From contig NZ_CP017141.1 of the NCBI RefSeq assembly GCF_001721645.1, positions 3,596,001 through 3,660,000 of the forward strand: a stretch of DNA of 64,000 nucleotides. Reading direction: 5' to 3'. The notes beneath the pieces were generated by a model, which was given only the letters and a program-made list of their open reading frames with translations, did no database searches and had not been told where the DNA came from. The DNA is from Pedobacter steynii. GTDB lineage: Bacteria > Bacteroidota > Bacteroidia > Sphingobacteriales > Sphingobacteriaceae. A program made the position numbers and the translations under genes. Positions 44,401 to 53,054 of the stretch are shown here, piece by piece (position 1 is the first letter of the stretch; each line of letters begins with the position of its first letter).

Positions 44401-47400
44401 GGTTAAGGGAGCTGACCTTGCTTATCTGGAGCCTTTTATTGCTTCGCCTGATGCGGTCTCCACAGAAAAGGCAGAAACCTTCCTTCTTAATGTATCCAAA
44501 ATATTGATGCTGCAAAGGATTCCCGGACTTACTGATGAACAGCTATCCAGCGTTTGTTTTAGTCCGGCAGCTTACGGCCTTGTGGGAAACAATACGTATA
44601 CCTATACTGCGGTATTGACGGTCGCTAACCTTAAACCAGTAGTGCAGTCTCTGGGCGATACAGACAATAAGCTAATCGAATATTTTGGCCAGGTATGGGC
44701 CGCTATACCACCGCCGGTAGCGGTACTACAGGATGAACTCTGTGCGTTAACCGGTTGGAATAAACAGCAATACCTTAATGTAGTCAAAATTGTATTGAAC
44801 AACCCTGATGGTTGTAAAACACTTGGAGAGGTGATCGCTGTAAAAGCAGTGTTTGACCTGGCGAATACCCTGGGTATCGATACTTATTTCCTGCAGACGG
44901 TAAATCAGACGAGCTCATTACCTGCAACCATAACAAACTGGCCGGTTTACAACGATGTGGCCTCAAAATTACTGTTAACGCTTCAGGCTACGACCAGCTC
45001 AGAGGCCATACAGGACCAATACAGAGCGATTAACGCAGAGATCGAAGGAGAAAAAAGAGATGCCATGTTGCATTTCAGCATTTCGGTGCTTGGCAAAATA
45101 TGGGAGGACATCAAGACCCCGAATAACCTGTATGAATTTCTGTTGATCGATCCGGAAACTGGTGGTTGTTCTGATATTTCTTTAATAGAAGAGGCAATAA
45201 ATGCTGCGCAATTATACCTGCAGCGCTGTCGCTTAAATCTGGAGAAAGACATTCATATCAGTCCCCTGGATATTCCACATGTCTGGTGGGAATGGATGAT
45301 GAGCTATCGGGTCTGGGAGGCGAACCGCAAAATCTTTGTATATCCTGAAAATTATATCGATCCCCGTTTGCGAAAATCTAAGACTTCACTTTTCGATGAT
45401 CTGGAGAATACGCTGATGCAGGGAGAGGTGACCACTGGTCTGGTGGAAACAGCCTATGTGAAATACCTGGACGATTTCTCCGTTTTTGCCAAATTACGTT
45501 ACGTCGATGCCTACCAGACAATTGTAGTAGATAAAGAAAGAGGTCCCATTGACACCTTGTTTCTGTTTGCCCGTACTCAGGAACAACCCTATCACTTTTT
45601 CTACATTACCAGAGAAACAGTAGGTAACTGTAGCGGAGGCGCTCAATATCAATGGACGGAATGGAAAAATATCAATATCAAGATCGATGCCCGGCATGTA
45701 ACCCCGGTTTATGCCTTCAACAAATTATTTGTGTTTTGGGTAGAGCTGACCAACATTAAAGACAGTGCTGGTTTAACCGGTGAAACAGGAGACAAAACAT
45801 CCATTACCACCCATTCCAATATCATTACAAAGGCATCCATTAAGTATTCTTACTATAACTTCAATGAGCAATGGGTTCAGCCACAGACACTCGTTGCCGA
45901 TAAAGTGGTGAATGTGCTTTCAGTGGACACGGGTATTTATGGTTCCTTTGCCAAAGAATTCAAGAATAAAGATGCGGCTTGCTGGACCAGGGTTTCTGTA
46001 ATCAATACGCAGGCCGATAATTATATCGGGAATACTAAAGCACCCGATGAAAAACTGATCGTTTATTTTGGTCCCCTGGGTACTTATGGTAACCTGGATA
46101 AAATACCAGTAATACCAAATTTGGTGAATGATTCGACCGCAGTATATGCCTTTAAGGATATGCTCAAGAACGATTACTTCAACCTGCAGCAGATGGATTA
46201 TTTTAACCTGAAAGGTTATATTCCATTATGCGGTCATTATGTGGTGGATGAGGTATTGACCAATCAGATTATCCTCAACCAAAATGAATATCTGGTATTG
46301 GCCAGCAATACACTCTCTACCTTTATGCCGCCGACCTTCACGGCATCCATCAGCGATACCTGCCTTGTGGCGCAAACGAATTATTCGAGTATCGTGGCCA
46401 ACAACTGTAACGGTATTGATAACGGATATACGGAATTGCTAACGGGCCCTCAGGTGGTCACGGATTCCAGTTTCGTGATTGTACCCTATATTGATTTCGT
46501 TCAGTCCCAATATATCCGGTCGCAGATCCTTAAGAATATGCCTGGGATCATCGATGGAAATAACCAGATTACCAAGGCTGCGCTGAGTTTAAGTGTGTCC
46601 AGTATTTCATCGGAATTGGTGATCTCTGAAGACCATGCTGTACTGGTACAAAACCAGTTTTATAACCTTTACTACGGGTCGTTGGTCTTGTTTTCAAACC
46701 TCTCTTACAATGCGGAAGTGGTGCCGGTGAAAAATCAGCCGAATACTTTTATCCTCGATAATAATGATGAAGCTTTTTTAGTAACGGCCATCAACAATGT
46801 GGTCGAAACAGAATTGACGGTACTGAACGGAGATTCCTTTGTATCGGCAACCATCAATAAGAGTCAGTCGGAAAATTATTTTGTGATCTTATCCACCGAT
46901 CCGAATAATTACATTTTTCCAAATGGAACCGTGAATAATGCGCTGCTAAAGAATGCAACTGCTTTTTCCATTTCTAAATTACTGGCTGTACCACTTGCCG
47001 ATGGAACAGCAATCTATGATACACTTACCGTGGCAGGACAGGCCACGCAAAAAGTGGTGGTAAAAGACTATGATAAAATTGATCAGCAGATCAGGATTAC
47101 TGCCACATTAACGCCTGATTGTTTTGTATCACTCAGCGTGACTGAAGATCAGTCGGAGACCTATTTCAATATCCTGAGTACCCCTCCAAACGCTTATATT
47201 CTGGCAGATGGTTCGGTAAATTTTACCCTGGTTAAGGGGGTTACGACCTTCGCTATTGGGCATTTGATTGGCCTGACACCGACAGACCCCACAGTAATCA
47301 ATATTGTGGCGGTCTTAAAATCTGCCGCAAGTATCATCACTCAGGATTCTTTTGTCACACTGGCTGTCGATCCCGGTACCAATCAGCCTTACATCACCCC

Positions 47401-50400
47401 GGCTCAATCTGCAATTTACTTTGGCATTCTTTCCACAGCACCTAATAATTATATCCTGACCAACGGCCTGGTTAATCAGAAATTAATGGAAAACGTAACT
47501 GTATTTTCCATTGGAGCATTGCTTTCCTTGAAGCCATATAGTTTTGAAGTGGCGAGCGTGATCAGTGTCCTGAGTTCTTATCTGCCTGTTGCACTGGGGT
47601 ATGCCTATCCCAATGAACCGGATTCTGCTCCGGGTAAGTTGATTCAATATGATCAGGATAACATTTATTCTCTTCAGTTTAAGGTAGAACGACTCTCTAC
47701 CGGCGCAATTAATTCCATCAGTCAGGCGATGACTTTTGGAGGTATTGATGCTGCACTTGCACTGGATATTCAGCAACCGCCGGTAACGATTAAGAAACCA
47801 TTCAGTAACCTGGAACCCAATACCAGTTTACTTGCTGCTCCTTTAACCGGCCCTGTAGTGATTCAGCCTTCCATTATTGCGAATCAGGAAGTAGATTTTA
47901 CCGGACCTTATGGGATGTATTACTGGGAGTTGTTTTTCCATACGCCTTTCCTGGTCGCAGCAATGCTGAACAGCAACCAGCGGTTCGAAGATGCGGAAAG
48001 CTGGCTGCAATACATCTTCAATCCAACGATGCAGAACAAATACCTGACTGTAGATGTTTTTGTAGCCAAACGGCCGCGGGATATTAGTGCATCTGTAATG
48101 GAAGGCTTTTATCCGATTCTGCAAACTCCGCCCAATCAATATATTGATGATAAAGGAAGGGTGACTTCATTAGTGCTCAATACCTCTCCATATGCCTTAA
48201 GTCTGTTGCTGGCCTTACCTCTGGACCAGGGAACTGAAGTGCTAAATCTCTTGAATAATTATTACGTCAACAAGCCGGAAGTGAGGGCCTGGCAGTTTAA
48301 TCCTTTCCGGAATTATACGCTGCAAACCTTGTTGCAAAACCTGAGCAGTTGTGCACAGATTGCGGTATACAATGATGATCCTTTTGATCCGGATGCGATT
48401 GCCCGTTTGCGAATCGGTGCATACGAGAAAACGATCATGATGAAATATATTGATAACCTGCTGGATTGGGGCGACTTTGAGTTTGCACAATACTCCTGGG
48501 AATCAATAACCATGGCAAGAATGTATTACGGTTATGCTTCTGACCTTCTGGGGCCAAGGCCAGTGGATGTCGGGATTTGTGAGGTCCCCTTTCCGGTAAC
48601 CTTTCAGGACATTGCGGCTAAATATAAAGATGGGGATATTCCTCAGTTTTTGATAGACATGGAACATCTTTCTGCTACCGGGCCGATCCAACCCGTTGCA
48701 GGTGACCCGGCTAAGCCATTTAACGACCTGGGCTTTTATTTCGGTGTTCCGGACAATGAGGATCTTTCTGCCTATTGGGATCGTATTGAAGACCGCCTTT
48801 ATAAAATCCGTCATTGCCTTAACATAGATGGGGTAGCCAAACCTTTGCCTTTGTTTCAGCCACCACTTAACCCAATGGACCTGGTGCGGGCATCTGCTCA
48901 GGGGGGCAATGTGTTGGGAGTAGCCAGTCAGCAGCAGCAAAATATCTCTTACTACCGCTTTACTTATTTGATTGACCGAGCTAGGGCTTATACAGAACTG
49001 GTGAGTGAATTTGGCTCGGGCCTTTTAAGTGCATTGGAGAAATCAGATGCCGAAGCTTTGTCGGTGCTGAGCCTGAACCAGTCGAAAACCATTCTGAACA
49101 TGACGATGGTGATTAAGAATCAGCAACTGGAAGGCTTACAGAACCAGTTGTCCGGAATGGAGGAAAGCCTTCAAAGTGCACAAAACAGGAATCTTTTTTA
49201 TACCACAATGATCGATGCCGGATTTAATGCTGCGGAAAATTCTGCACTGGCCTTTATGCAATCCAGCATCGAAGTGCAGGAGGTAATGGCTGGTATTCAG
49301 GGGGTTTCTATTGCGGGTTATCTTGCTCCTTGTATTTTCGGCTTTTCTGATGGGGGAATGAAGTTTGGTGATGCCATCAATATGGGCGCACAAATGCTGC
49401 AGACCACTTCTCAGATCCTGAGTCAGCAGGGGAGTTCGGCAGAAACCATCGGACAGTTCCAGAGAAGGGCAGAAGACTGGCAGTTACAACAGCAGACCGC
49501 CCAGTTCGATATCAATCAGATTCAGGATCAGATACTAAGCCTGCAGACCAATATTACTTCCAGCCAGCAGGAAATTGAGATCCAAAAGAAAAGTATTGAA
49601 CAAAACCAGGACCTCATCAGCTTCTACCAGAATAAGTTTACCAATCAGGAGCTTTATCAGTGGATGATCAGTCGCTTATCGGCAGTATATTTCCAGGCCT
49701 ATAAGCTGGCATTAGATACTGCGCTGACCGCCCAGATGTCTTATCAGTATGAGCTTGATCGTAATGACGCCTATATTACTTTTGGTTACTGGGATTCCCT
49801 ACATAAAGGCCTGCTCGCGGCTGATGGATTAAAACTATCCATTGCCCAGCTGGACAATGCGTATACGGAGAATAACAAACGGCGGATGGAGATTGAAAAA
49901 ACCATCTCACTGAAATCACTGAATCCGGAAGCCTTTTATGCGTTTTTATCAGGAAGTAACCGGGGAACACTGATGTTCTCGCTTACGGAAGAACTGTACG
50001 ACCGGGATTTTCCAAGCCATTATTGTCGCCGGATTAAATCTGTTTCCGTATCTATTCCTGCTGTAATTGGTCCATATCAGAACATTCATGCTACCCTCAC
50101 CCAAAACACTAACCTGGTAGTGTTGATTCCTGATAAGGAAGTGGTTAATTATGTAATTTATCAGACTGCGCCTCAGAAATCAGGTAATGCACCTGCAACT
50201 CCGGCAGCTAATGCTTTACGCCAGAACTGGGCTTCCAGTCAGCAAATAGCCCTTTCAAAAGGAGTCGATGATTCAGGGGTCTTTGCTTTGAATTTTGACG
50301 ATCCGCGTTACCTGCCTTTTGAAGCCACAGGTGCGGTGTCCAGCTGGACGTTGTCCATGCCGCCAGCAACAAACCAGATTGACTTTGCCAGTATTTCTGA

Positions 50401-50935
50401 TGTGATTTTATCGGTAAAATATACAGCGAAGGATGGCGGAAGCTCCTTTGGACAGGACGTAACGGGTCTGTATTCGGGCAGTGATAAGCAATATCAGAAC
50501 ATCCGGATTACCAGCTTCAACCTCGCCCAGGCATTTGCAAACAATTGGTATCAGCTGTTCCAGACTCCTCCGGATATCAATAAACAACAAAAACTGACTT
50601 TCCCTATTGCTTATAATATGGTCTTGCCGAACCTTAAAAATGTACAGCTCAACCAGATCATCATAGATCTGGGAACCGCCCCGGGCGCAGTAGTGAGCAG
50701 TAATACAAATGGTTTGTTGCTGAAGGTCGGCAATGTGACGGTACCTGTAAGTATTCAGAACAACCAGGGAACGGTAAGTGATGCTGATCTGGCTACGATT
50801 ACCCAATGGCTGGGGCTGGACTGGTCCTTAATATTTGTGACCGATAAGCTACCTCAATTGTGCAGTAACAATCAGCTTGATCCTGCAAAATTAATCGAGG
50901 CCATCCTGTTTGTTGGTTATACGAGCGATATCTAA
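41468..50935 (+). CDS. Tc toxin TcA pore-forming/receptor subunit with module insertions
   Basis: A 3155-residue TcA-type protein. TcA pentamers bind the target cell and inject the effector through a needle channel. Recognised parts are helical N-terminal regions (about 1-1500, including IWEDIKTPNNLYEFLLIDPE), the ABC toxin/neuraminidase-like region (about 1320-1790), the conserved segment YWELFFHTPFLVAAMLNSNQ, a long coiled coil and pore region (about 2540-2720, with AGIQGVSIAGYLAP), and the TcB-binding domain RRIKSVSVSIPAVIGPYQNI near 2855. Insertions make it about 600 residues longer than the usual ~2500. They are a beta-rich block at about 392-480 and four ILSTPPNNY-type modules at 1789-1853, 1884-1950, 1960-2036 and 2204-2266. 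The ATG at 41468 is preferred (37 bases after the BC stop); the frame is open further upstream but only through the BC gene. Confidence 0.93.
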   Translation: MDKNKLTLQHPEFKSFYKMNPDFDILKFNFLDTESAALLNTKGLLKGTGLKKLMAYQRVLRLYPDVNVANELISDQLDSSIKITNIGQTTFVKTYGTRFGDDGAQIASQLYGSALHCKSRVMHLVASVKSIAASPNFSTMLFNPVDDSLGRTFQDMASYQDYFGSLDYCECEECNSIFGAAAYLVDLLSIIEKGITRANPDIADGLRLFDRRPDLEKIELTCENTNTLIPYLQIVNNLLANTLKDALTQSNSLIGGDVYLTLANSYFPFNLPFNLPLQQMEAVLGNQNLALSDVSAVLSKDNILTVDQAGKILMLSVETLNNLKKPNPANLAAVESANYGLTLTANDLKGLDRVDVYLKQSSLLLAGLKDALTQNLSAKEIFDVTGNYTPSMFGPTLILDQQGSDVTGTYATDGHIRGTMDGQVMRGQWTSATQFVDFTKGDIEFTFSDDGTSFTGKWSKGLGMPWELTAWNGTLNGTSTQGIIPHSLYINAPLAEKKYLKIVSNVTGDTIALQNLDTLDHMNRFIRLSALTGWTYVDTNWVLTTLLGANDISDGTFIELAKVKECMEQFGPDLGLLTCMWFDIRTIGMGKGPLSEAPFDQLFNSPAILQQTGKFYRPLIATATTSFVNPLYTDHPVLFVVDQELYDKSNPTDPTKLLVAQGQVIIRGIPTSQDNIRAIALAIFGQVATIQLTVSNLSALYRHIVLAKQLNTTIDRYVLLLKLLGYTLSGQPAQIQPVLDRDAVLRILNTANSIKYTGFTVYDIDYLVNQKNGLLISPYVNNGYRISAVPEFLKTLRVLLTASACLPDSFAANTITAEDSAQLFQSLVSLGYIDIYGLVVKDSSGLTDANWASIYIGTLIQKDDFIGPLLTTEESEQVYAALQTQKIISDKGRILTDPSKTDWTKILIGNPLVPIDAAQQAAVLAIMLSMQSLTDSDQQAFVVSQLSTLQSHQSDVFSNQIGAFFSVKDSTASLAIDAVKGADLAYLEPFIASPDAVSTEKAETFLLNVSKILMLQRIPGLTDEQLSSVCFSPAAYGLVGNNTYTYTAVLTVANLKPVVQSLGDTDNKLIEYFGQVWAAIPPPVAVLQDELCALTGWNKQQYLNVVKIVLNNPDGCKTLGEVIAVKAVFDLANTLGIDTYFLQTVNQTSSLPATITNWPVYNDVASKLLLTLQATTSSEAIQDQYRAINAEIEGEKRDAMLHFSISVLGKIWEDIKTPNNLYEFLLIDPETGGCSDISLIEEAINAAQLYLQRCRLNLEKDIHISPLDIPHVWWEWMMSYRVWEANRKIFVYPENYIDPRLRKSKTSLFDDLENTLMQGEVTTGLVETAYVKYLDDFSVFAKLRYVDAYQTIVVDKERGPIDTLFLFARTQEQPYHFFYITRETVGNCSGGAQYQWTEWKNINIKIDARHVTPVYAFNKLFVFWVELTNIKDSAGLTGETGDKTSITTHSNIITKASIKYSYYNFNEQWVQPQTLVADKVVNVLSVDTGIYGSFAKEFKNKDAACWTRVSVINTQADNYIGNTKAPDEKLIVYFGPLGTYGNLDKIPVIPNLVNDSTAVYAFKDMLKNDYFNLQQMDYFNLKGYIPLCGHYVVDEVLTNQIILNQNEYLVLASNTLSTFMPPTFTASISDTCLVAQTNYSSIVANNCNGIDNGYTELLTGPQVVTDSSFVIVPYIDFVQSQYIRSQILKNMPGIIDGNNQITKAALSLSVSSISSELVISEDHAVLVQNQFYNLYYGSLVLFSNLSYNAEVVPVKNQPNTFILDNNDEAFLVTAINNVVETELTVLNGDSFVSATINKSQSENYFVILSTDPNNYIFPNGTVNNALLKNATAFSISKLLAVPLADGTAIYDTLTVAGQATQKVVVKDYDKIDQQIRITATLTPDCFVSLSVTEDQSETYFNILSTPPNAYILADGSVNFTLVKGVTTFAIGHLIGLTPTDPTVINIVAVLKSAASIITQDSFVTLAVDPGTNQPYITPAQSAIYFGILSTAPNNYILTNGLVNQKLMENVTVFSIGALLSLKPYSFEVASVISVLSSYLPVALGYAYPNEPDSAPGKLIQYDQDNIYSLQFKVERLSTGAINSISQAMTFGGIDAALALDIQQPPVTIKKPFSNLEPNTSLLAAPLTGPVVIQPSIIANQEVDFTGPYGMYYWELFFHTPFLVAAMLNSNQRFEDAESWLQYIFNPTMQNKYLTVDVFVAKRPRDISASVMEGFYPILQTPPNQYIDDKGRVTSLVLNTSPYALSLLLALPLDQGTEVLNLLNNYYVNKPEVRAWQFNPFRNYTLQTLLQNLSSCAQIAVYNDDPFDPDAIARLRIGAYEKTIMMKYIDNLLDWGDFEFAQYSWESITMARMYYGYASDLLGPRPVDVGICEVPFPVTFQDIAAKYKDGDIPQFLIDMEHLSATGPIQPVAGDPAKPFNDLGFYFGVPDNEDLSAYWDRIEDRLYKIRHCLNIDGVAKPLPLFQPPLNPMDLVRASAQGGNVLGVASQQQQNISYYRFTYLIDRARAYTELVSEFGSGLLSALEKSDAEALSVLSLNQSKTILNMTMVIKNQQLEGLQNQLSGMEESLQSAQNRNLFYTTMIDAGFNAAENSALAFMQSSIEVQEVMAGIQGVSIAGYLAPCIFGFSDGGMKFGDAINMGAQMLQTTSQILSQQGSSAETIGQFQRRAEDWQLQQQTAQFDINQIQDQILSLQTNITSSQQEIEIQKKSIEQNQDLISFYQNKFTNQELYQWMISRLSAVYFQAYKLALDTALTAQMSYQYELDRNDAYITFGYWDSLHKGLLAADGLKLSIAQLDNAYTENNKRRMEIEKTISLKSLNPEAFYAFLSGSNRGTLMFSLTEELYDRDFPSHYCRRIKSVSVSIPAVIGPYQNIHATLTQNTNLVVLIPDKEVVNYVIYQTAPQKSGNAPATPAANALRQNWASSQQIALSKGVDDSGVFALNFDDPRYLPFEATGAVSSWTLSMPPATNQIDFASISDVILSVKYTAKDGGSSFGQDVTGLYSGSDKQYQNIRITSFNLAQAFANNWYQLFQTPPDINKQQKLTFPIAYNMVLPNLKNVQLNQIIIDLGTAPGAVVSSNTNGLLLKVGNVTVPVSIQNNQGTVSDADLATITQWLGLDWSLIFVTDKLPQLCSNNQLDPAKLIEAILFVGYTSDI
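42641..42903 (+). other. Beta-rich inserted domain in TcA (residues about 392-480)
   Basis: Within the helical N-terminal part of TcA the sequence changes to short strands with many Gly: LILDQQGSDVTGTYATDG, RGTMDGQVMRGQWTS and FTFSDDGTSFTGKWSKG. The pattern is that of a small up-and-down barrel whose strands begin and end with G-x-W or G-x-Y, like avidin or lipocalin-type domains. It interrupts the helical repeat region and is not part of standard TcA. It could be an extra ligand-binding domain. Confidence 0.55.
46832..47577 (+). repeat. Three tandem ~65-residue ILSTPPNNY modules in TcA
   Basis: Copies at about 46832-47028, 47118-47317 and 47345-47577 each start D-x-F-V and share YF-x-I-LST-x-PN-x-YI, then G-x-VN-x-x-L and F-x-I-x-x-L. 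For example: ENYFVILSTDPNNYIFPNG, ETYFNILSTPPNAYILADG and AIYFGILSTAPNNYILTNG. They are diverged at DNA level, so they are old duplications. They lie just before the conserved TcA segment that leads to YWELFFHTPF. Confidence 0.8.
48079..48266 (+). repeat. Fourth ILSTPPNNY-type module in TcA
   Basis: GFYPILQTPPNQYIDDKGRV, followed by LLALPLDQGTEVLNLL, has the same core as the three upstream copies. It is inserted after YIFNPTMQNKYLTVDVFVAK and before RAWQFNPFRNYT, which are adjacent in ordinary TcA proteins as I know them. It shows that the module can sit at separate places. Confidence 0.75.
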
Positions 50936-51045
50936 CTCAGTATTCATTAGGATTTTAAAGAAAGGAGTGCCTATGAGGATTTAGAAGGATTGAAAAAATG
51001 AAAAACAACAACTTTAAATAATTATCACCCTAAAAACCAAAAATT

Positions 51046-53010
51046 ATGTCTAATTGGCCAGAATGTGACGCTGCTCTGGCAGCAAGTCAGGCTTCAGGAG
51101 ATCCCTGGGGTTATTGTACCGTAATTCATTGTGATGACACCATCAGTTATGGGCATCAGTTTTGTAACTGCACGGGGCAGTTCGAACGTTTAAAAGTTAA
51201 CGGAGTCTGCCCGAATGGGATAGGCTCACTCATCCCGATTGCTGATCCGGGTTGCTATTGCTGTTGCAGTTGCTTTGCCTATGGAACACCGATTGCCGTT
51301 TCGGAAAGTGTGACGAAAGCTGTTCAGGATTTTGTGATTAACGATCCGGTTTGGGTAGCTACAGATGCAAGTCTGAAAAAATGGGTACAAAAGCCAGTTC
51401 TATTTAGTTCCGGAACAGGAGCCCATGGCAAAAACAGATTGATTAAAATTCATTTTGGAGATCAGAAAACGGGTATTACCGTAAGGCCCGAAGATTTTGT
51501 CTCCAAGTTTGTTACCCGGGCACAGGCAGACGCTTATTTTAAAATCTTATCCACCCCACCAAACAACTTTATCGGCATCGATGGTTTGGTTAACCTGATG
51601 ATGGTCCGCAATGCAAATTCAGATGTGATCAGTAAACTATTGGCGGTACCGGCGGTAGTAGGGGAAAGAATCTTTCATATTCTTAATGCGGATTCCAGCT
51701 ACCTGTTGGTAACAGGGATTCAGCCTTTCCTGATGAAAGATGGAACCCTGAAACAAGCTCAGAAACTAGTGCCTGGAAAAGATGTGCTGCTCCTTGAAGA
51801 TGGAAGTACCACCCCTATTGTATCTCTGGAAGTAGGAATGTTTGAAAAAGGTGTTCATCATATTGCCACATCAACAGAACGGGCTACATCTTTGGATGGA
51901 CATTTGTTGCTTGCAAACGGAATTGTAGTTGGAGATTATTCAACACAGATCAGTTTAACAAGTAAAAACGGTCTTTTAAATGATGCTCATGTTGATGCTC
52001 CGGTATTTGGAACTAAAGCCTACAGTGAGGCAAATACACACCTTTCAACCACCCCTTTCGGTGCTTATGCCTCAGGAAAATCGGAAGAGCATGAAGTAGA
52101 TTCGTTTACCCTGTTTCATCCAGATAAATCCTCAACGATTCCTAAACATGCGATCTCTTACATCACAAAAGATCAGGCACTGGAACTGTTGTATACCGGC
52201 CCTATATACCCGGCAAGTCAGGGTGTGGCCGAACCAAGCGTCCGTTACCTGTTCAGGTTGTTTAGTGGGTTTTATCCGGATATCACCTTTTATTACGACC
52301 GGAATAATGTAACGCCAAATGCATATGCATTTGAGGAATATGACCAGAAATTTGTGGTTTTAAATCTTGGCTGGACATTAGTAGAGGGAATCTATTTTCA
52401 TGGAATCGCCATGACGATTGCACATTTGGTTGCCGCGTTATATGATAAAGAAACACAGCCTAACCCGGTCGGTCTGACTGCTCAGGCAGATTATGATGTG
52501 TATCCGGTTTTCTTAAGCTTGTTCTTCTTTGCACCTGATGCGGTTAAAAACTATAACCTTGCATTTGGACAAATCAAAACCGTATTCAGTTACATTAAGA
52601 AAGAGAGAAATCCGGTTGGAAGAGTGAGTTTAGATTGTCGCATAGACACTTTGCAAAATTCCATTAAAGGGCTTCCGATCCCACAATGTGCCGGTGGACC
52701 TCCTGATGCGGCACTCGCAGTATTAGGCGTATCTGCAACCTTAGCTAAAGGTGCAGAACATCCGGTGGTGACGGTTACATTTAACCTGCCGATAGATCCG
52801 GAGACCGCTGCTGCCCTGGGTAATTATCTTTTTGATCCGGCAGTAATTGCTTATTCCGCATCAGTAGATGAGAATGACCCGAAAAAGGCAAATATTGTGG
52901 CGGACGTCGCACCGGTTACCGAATACTATCTGGTCGTTACAGGAGTTTTGTCTGTCAATCAGCAACCGGTTATCATAGGCCAAAATGGAGGTAATTTTGT
53001 GTTAAACTAA
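51046..53010 (+). CDS. Cys-rich protein with Hint-like domain, shared PPNN module and Ig-like C-terminus, Tc locus
   Basis: A 654-residue protein that I do not recognise as a whole. Residues 1-76 contain 11 Cys (positions 7, 24, 29, 40, 42, 55, 70, 72, 73, 74, 76). At 76-110 a Hint/intein-like start is visible (CFAYGTPIAVS, then VINDPVWVATD). The later Hint half is at about 222-305 (LVTGIQPFLMKDGTLKQAQK, PGKDVLLLEDGSTTPIVSLE, SLDGHLLLANGIVVGDY). Between them is a copy of the module found in TcA (AYFKILSTPPNNFIGIDG). Residues 370-570 form an unknown domain with YFHGIAMTIAHLVAALYD. Residues 575-654 look like an SbsA-type Ig domain (VVTVTFNLPIDPETAAAL). The usual Hint C-terminal His-Asn is not obvious. 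The gene lies 110 bases after TcA on the same strand, followed by a terminator. Confidence 0.7.
   Translation: MSNWPECDAALAASQASGDPWGYCTVIHCDDTISYGHQFCNCTGQFERLKVNGVCPNGIGSLIPIADPGCYCCCSCFAYGTPIAVSESVTKAVQDFVINDPVWVATDASLKKWVQKPVLFSSGTGAHGKNRLIKIHFGDQKTGITVRPEDFVSKFVTRAQADAYFKILSTPPNNFIGIDGLVNLMMVRNANSDVISKLLAVPAVVGERIFHILNADSSYLLVTGIQPFLMKDGTLKQAQKLVPGKDVLLLEDGSTTPIVSLEVGMFEKGVHHIATSTERATSLDGHLLLANGIVVGDYSTQISLTSKNGLLNDAHVDAPVFGTKAYSEANTHLSTTPFGAYASGKSEEHEVDSFTLFHPDKSSTIPKHAISYITKDQALELLYTGPIYPASQGVAEPSVRYLFRLFSGFYPDITFYYDRNNVTPNAYAFEEYDQKFVVLNLGWTLVEGIYFHGIAMTIAHLVAALYDKETQPNPVGLTAQADYDVYPVFLSLFFFAPDAVKNYNLAFGQIKTVFSYIKKERNPVGRVSLDCRIDTLQNSIKGLPIPQCAGGPPDAALAVLGVSATLAKGAEHPVVTVTFNLPIDPETAAALGNYLFDPAVIAYSASVDENDPKKANIVADVAPVTEYYLVVTGVLSVNQQPVIIGQNGGNFVLN
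51490..51686 (+). repeat. Fifth ILSTPPNNY-type module, inside the Hint-like protein
   Basis: EDFVSKFVTRAQADAYFKIL, then STPPNNFIGIDGLVNLMMV and VISKLLAVPAVVGERIFHIL. It aligns over its full length with the TcA copies, including the D/E-x-F-V start and LLAVP end (copy 1 in TcA has SISKLLAVPLADGTAIYDTL). It is placed between the two halves of a Hint-like domain. Confidence 0.78.
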
Positions 53011-53037
53011 AAAAAGCTGTTTAAAAACAGCTTTTTT
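53011..53037 (+). terminator. Terminator after the Hint-like protein gene
   Basis: AAAAAGCTGTTT pairs with AAACAGCTTTTT around a short loop, then a T-run, 1 base after the stop. It would work on both strands. The next gene starts 17 bases later. Confidence 0.8.
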
Positions 53038-53054
53038 ATAAAGAAAAGCCAGTT

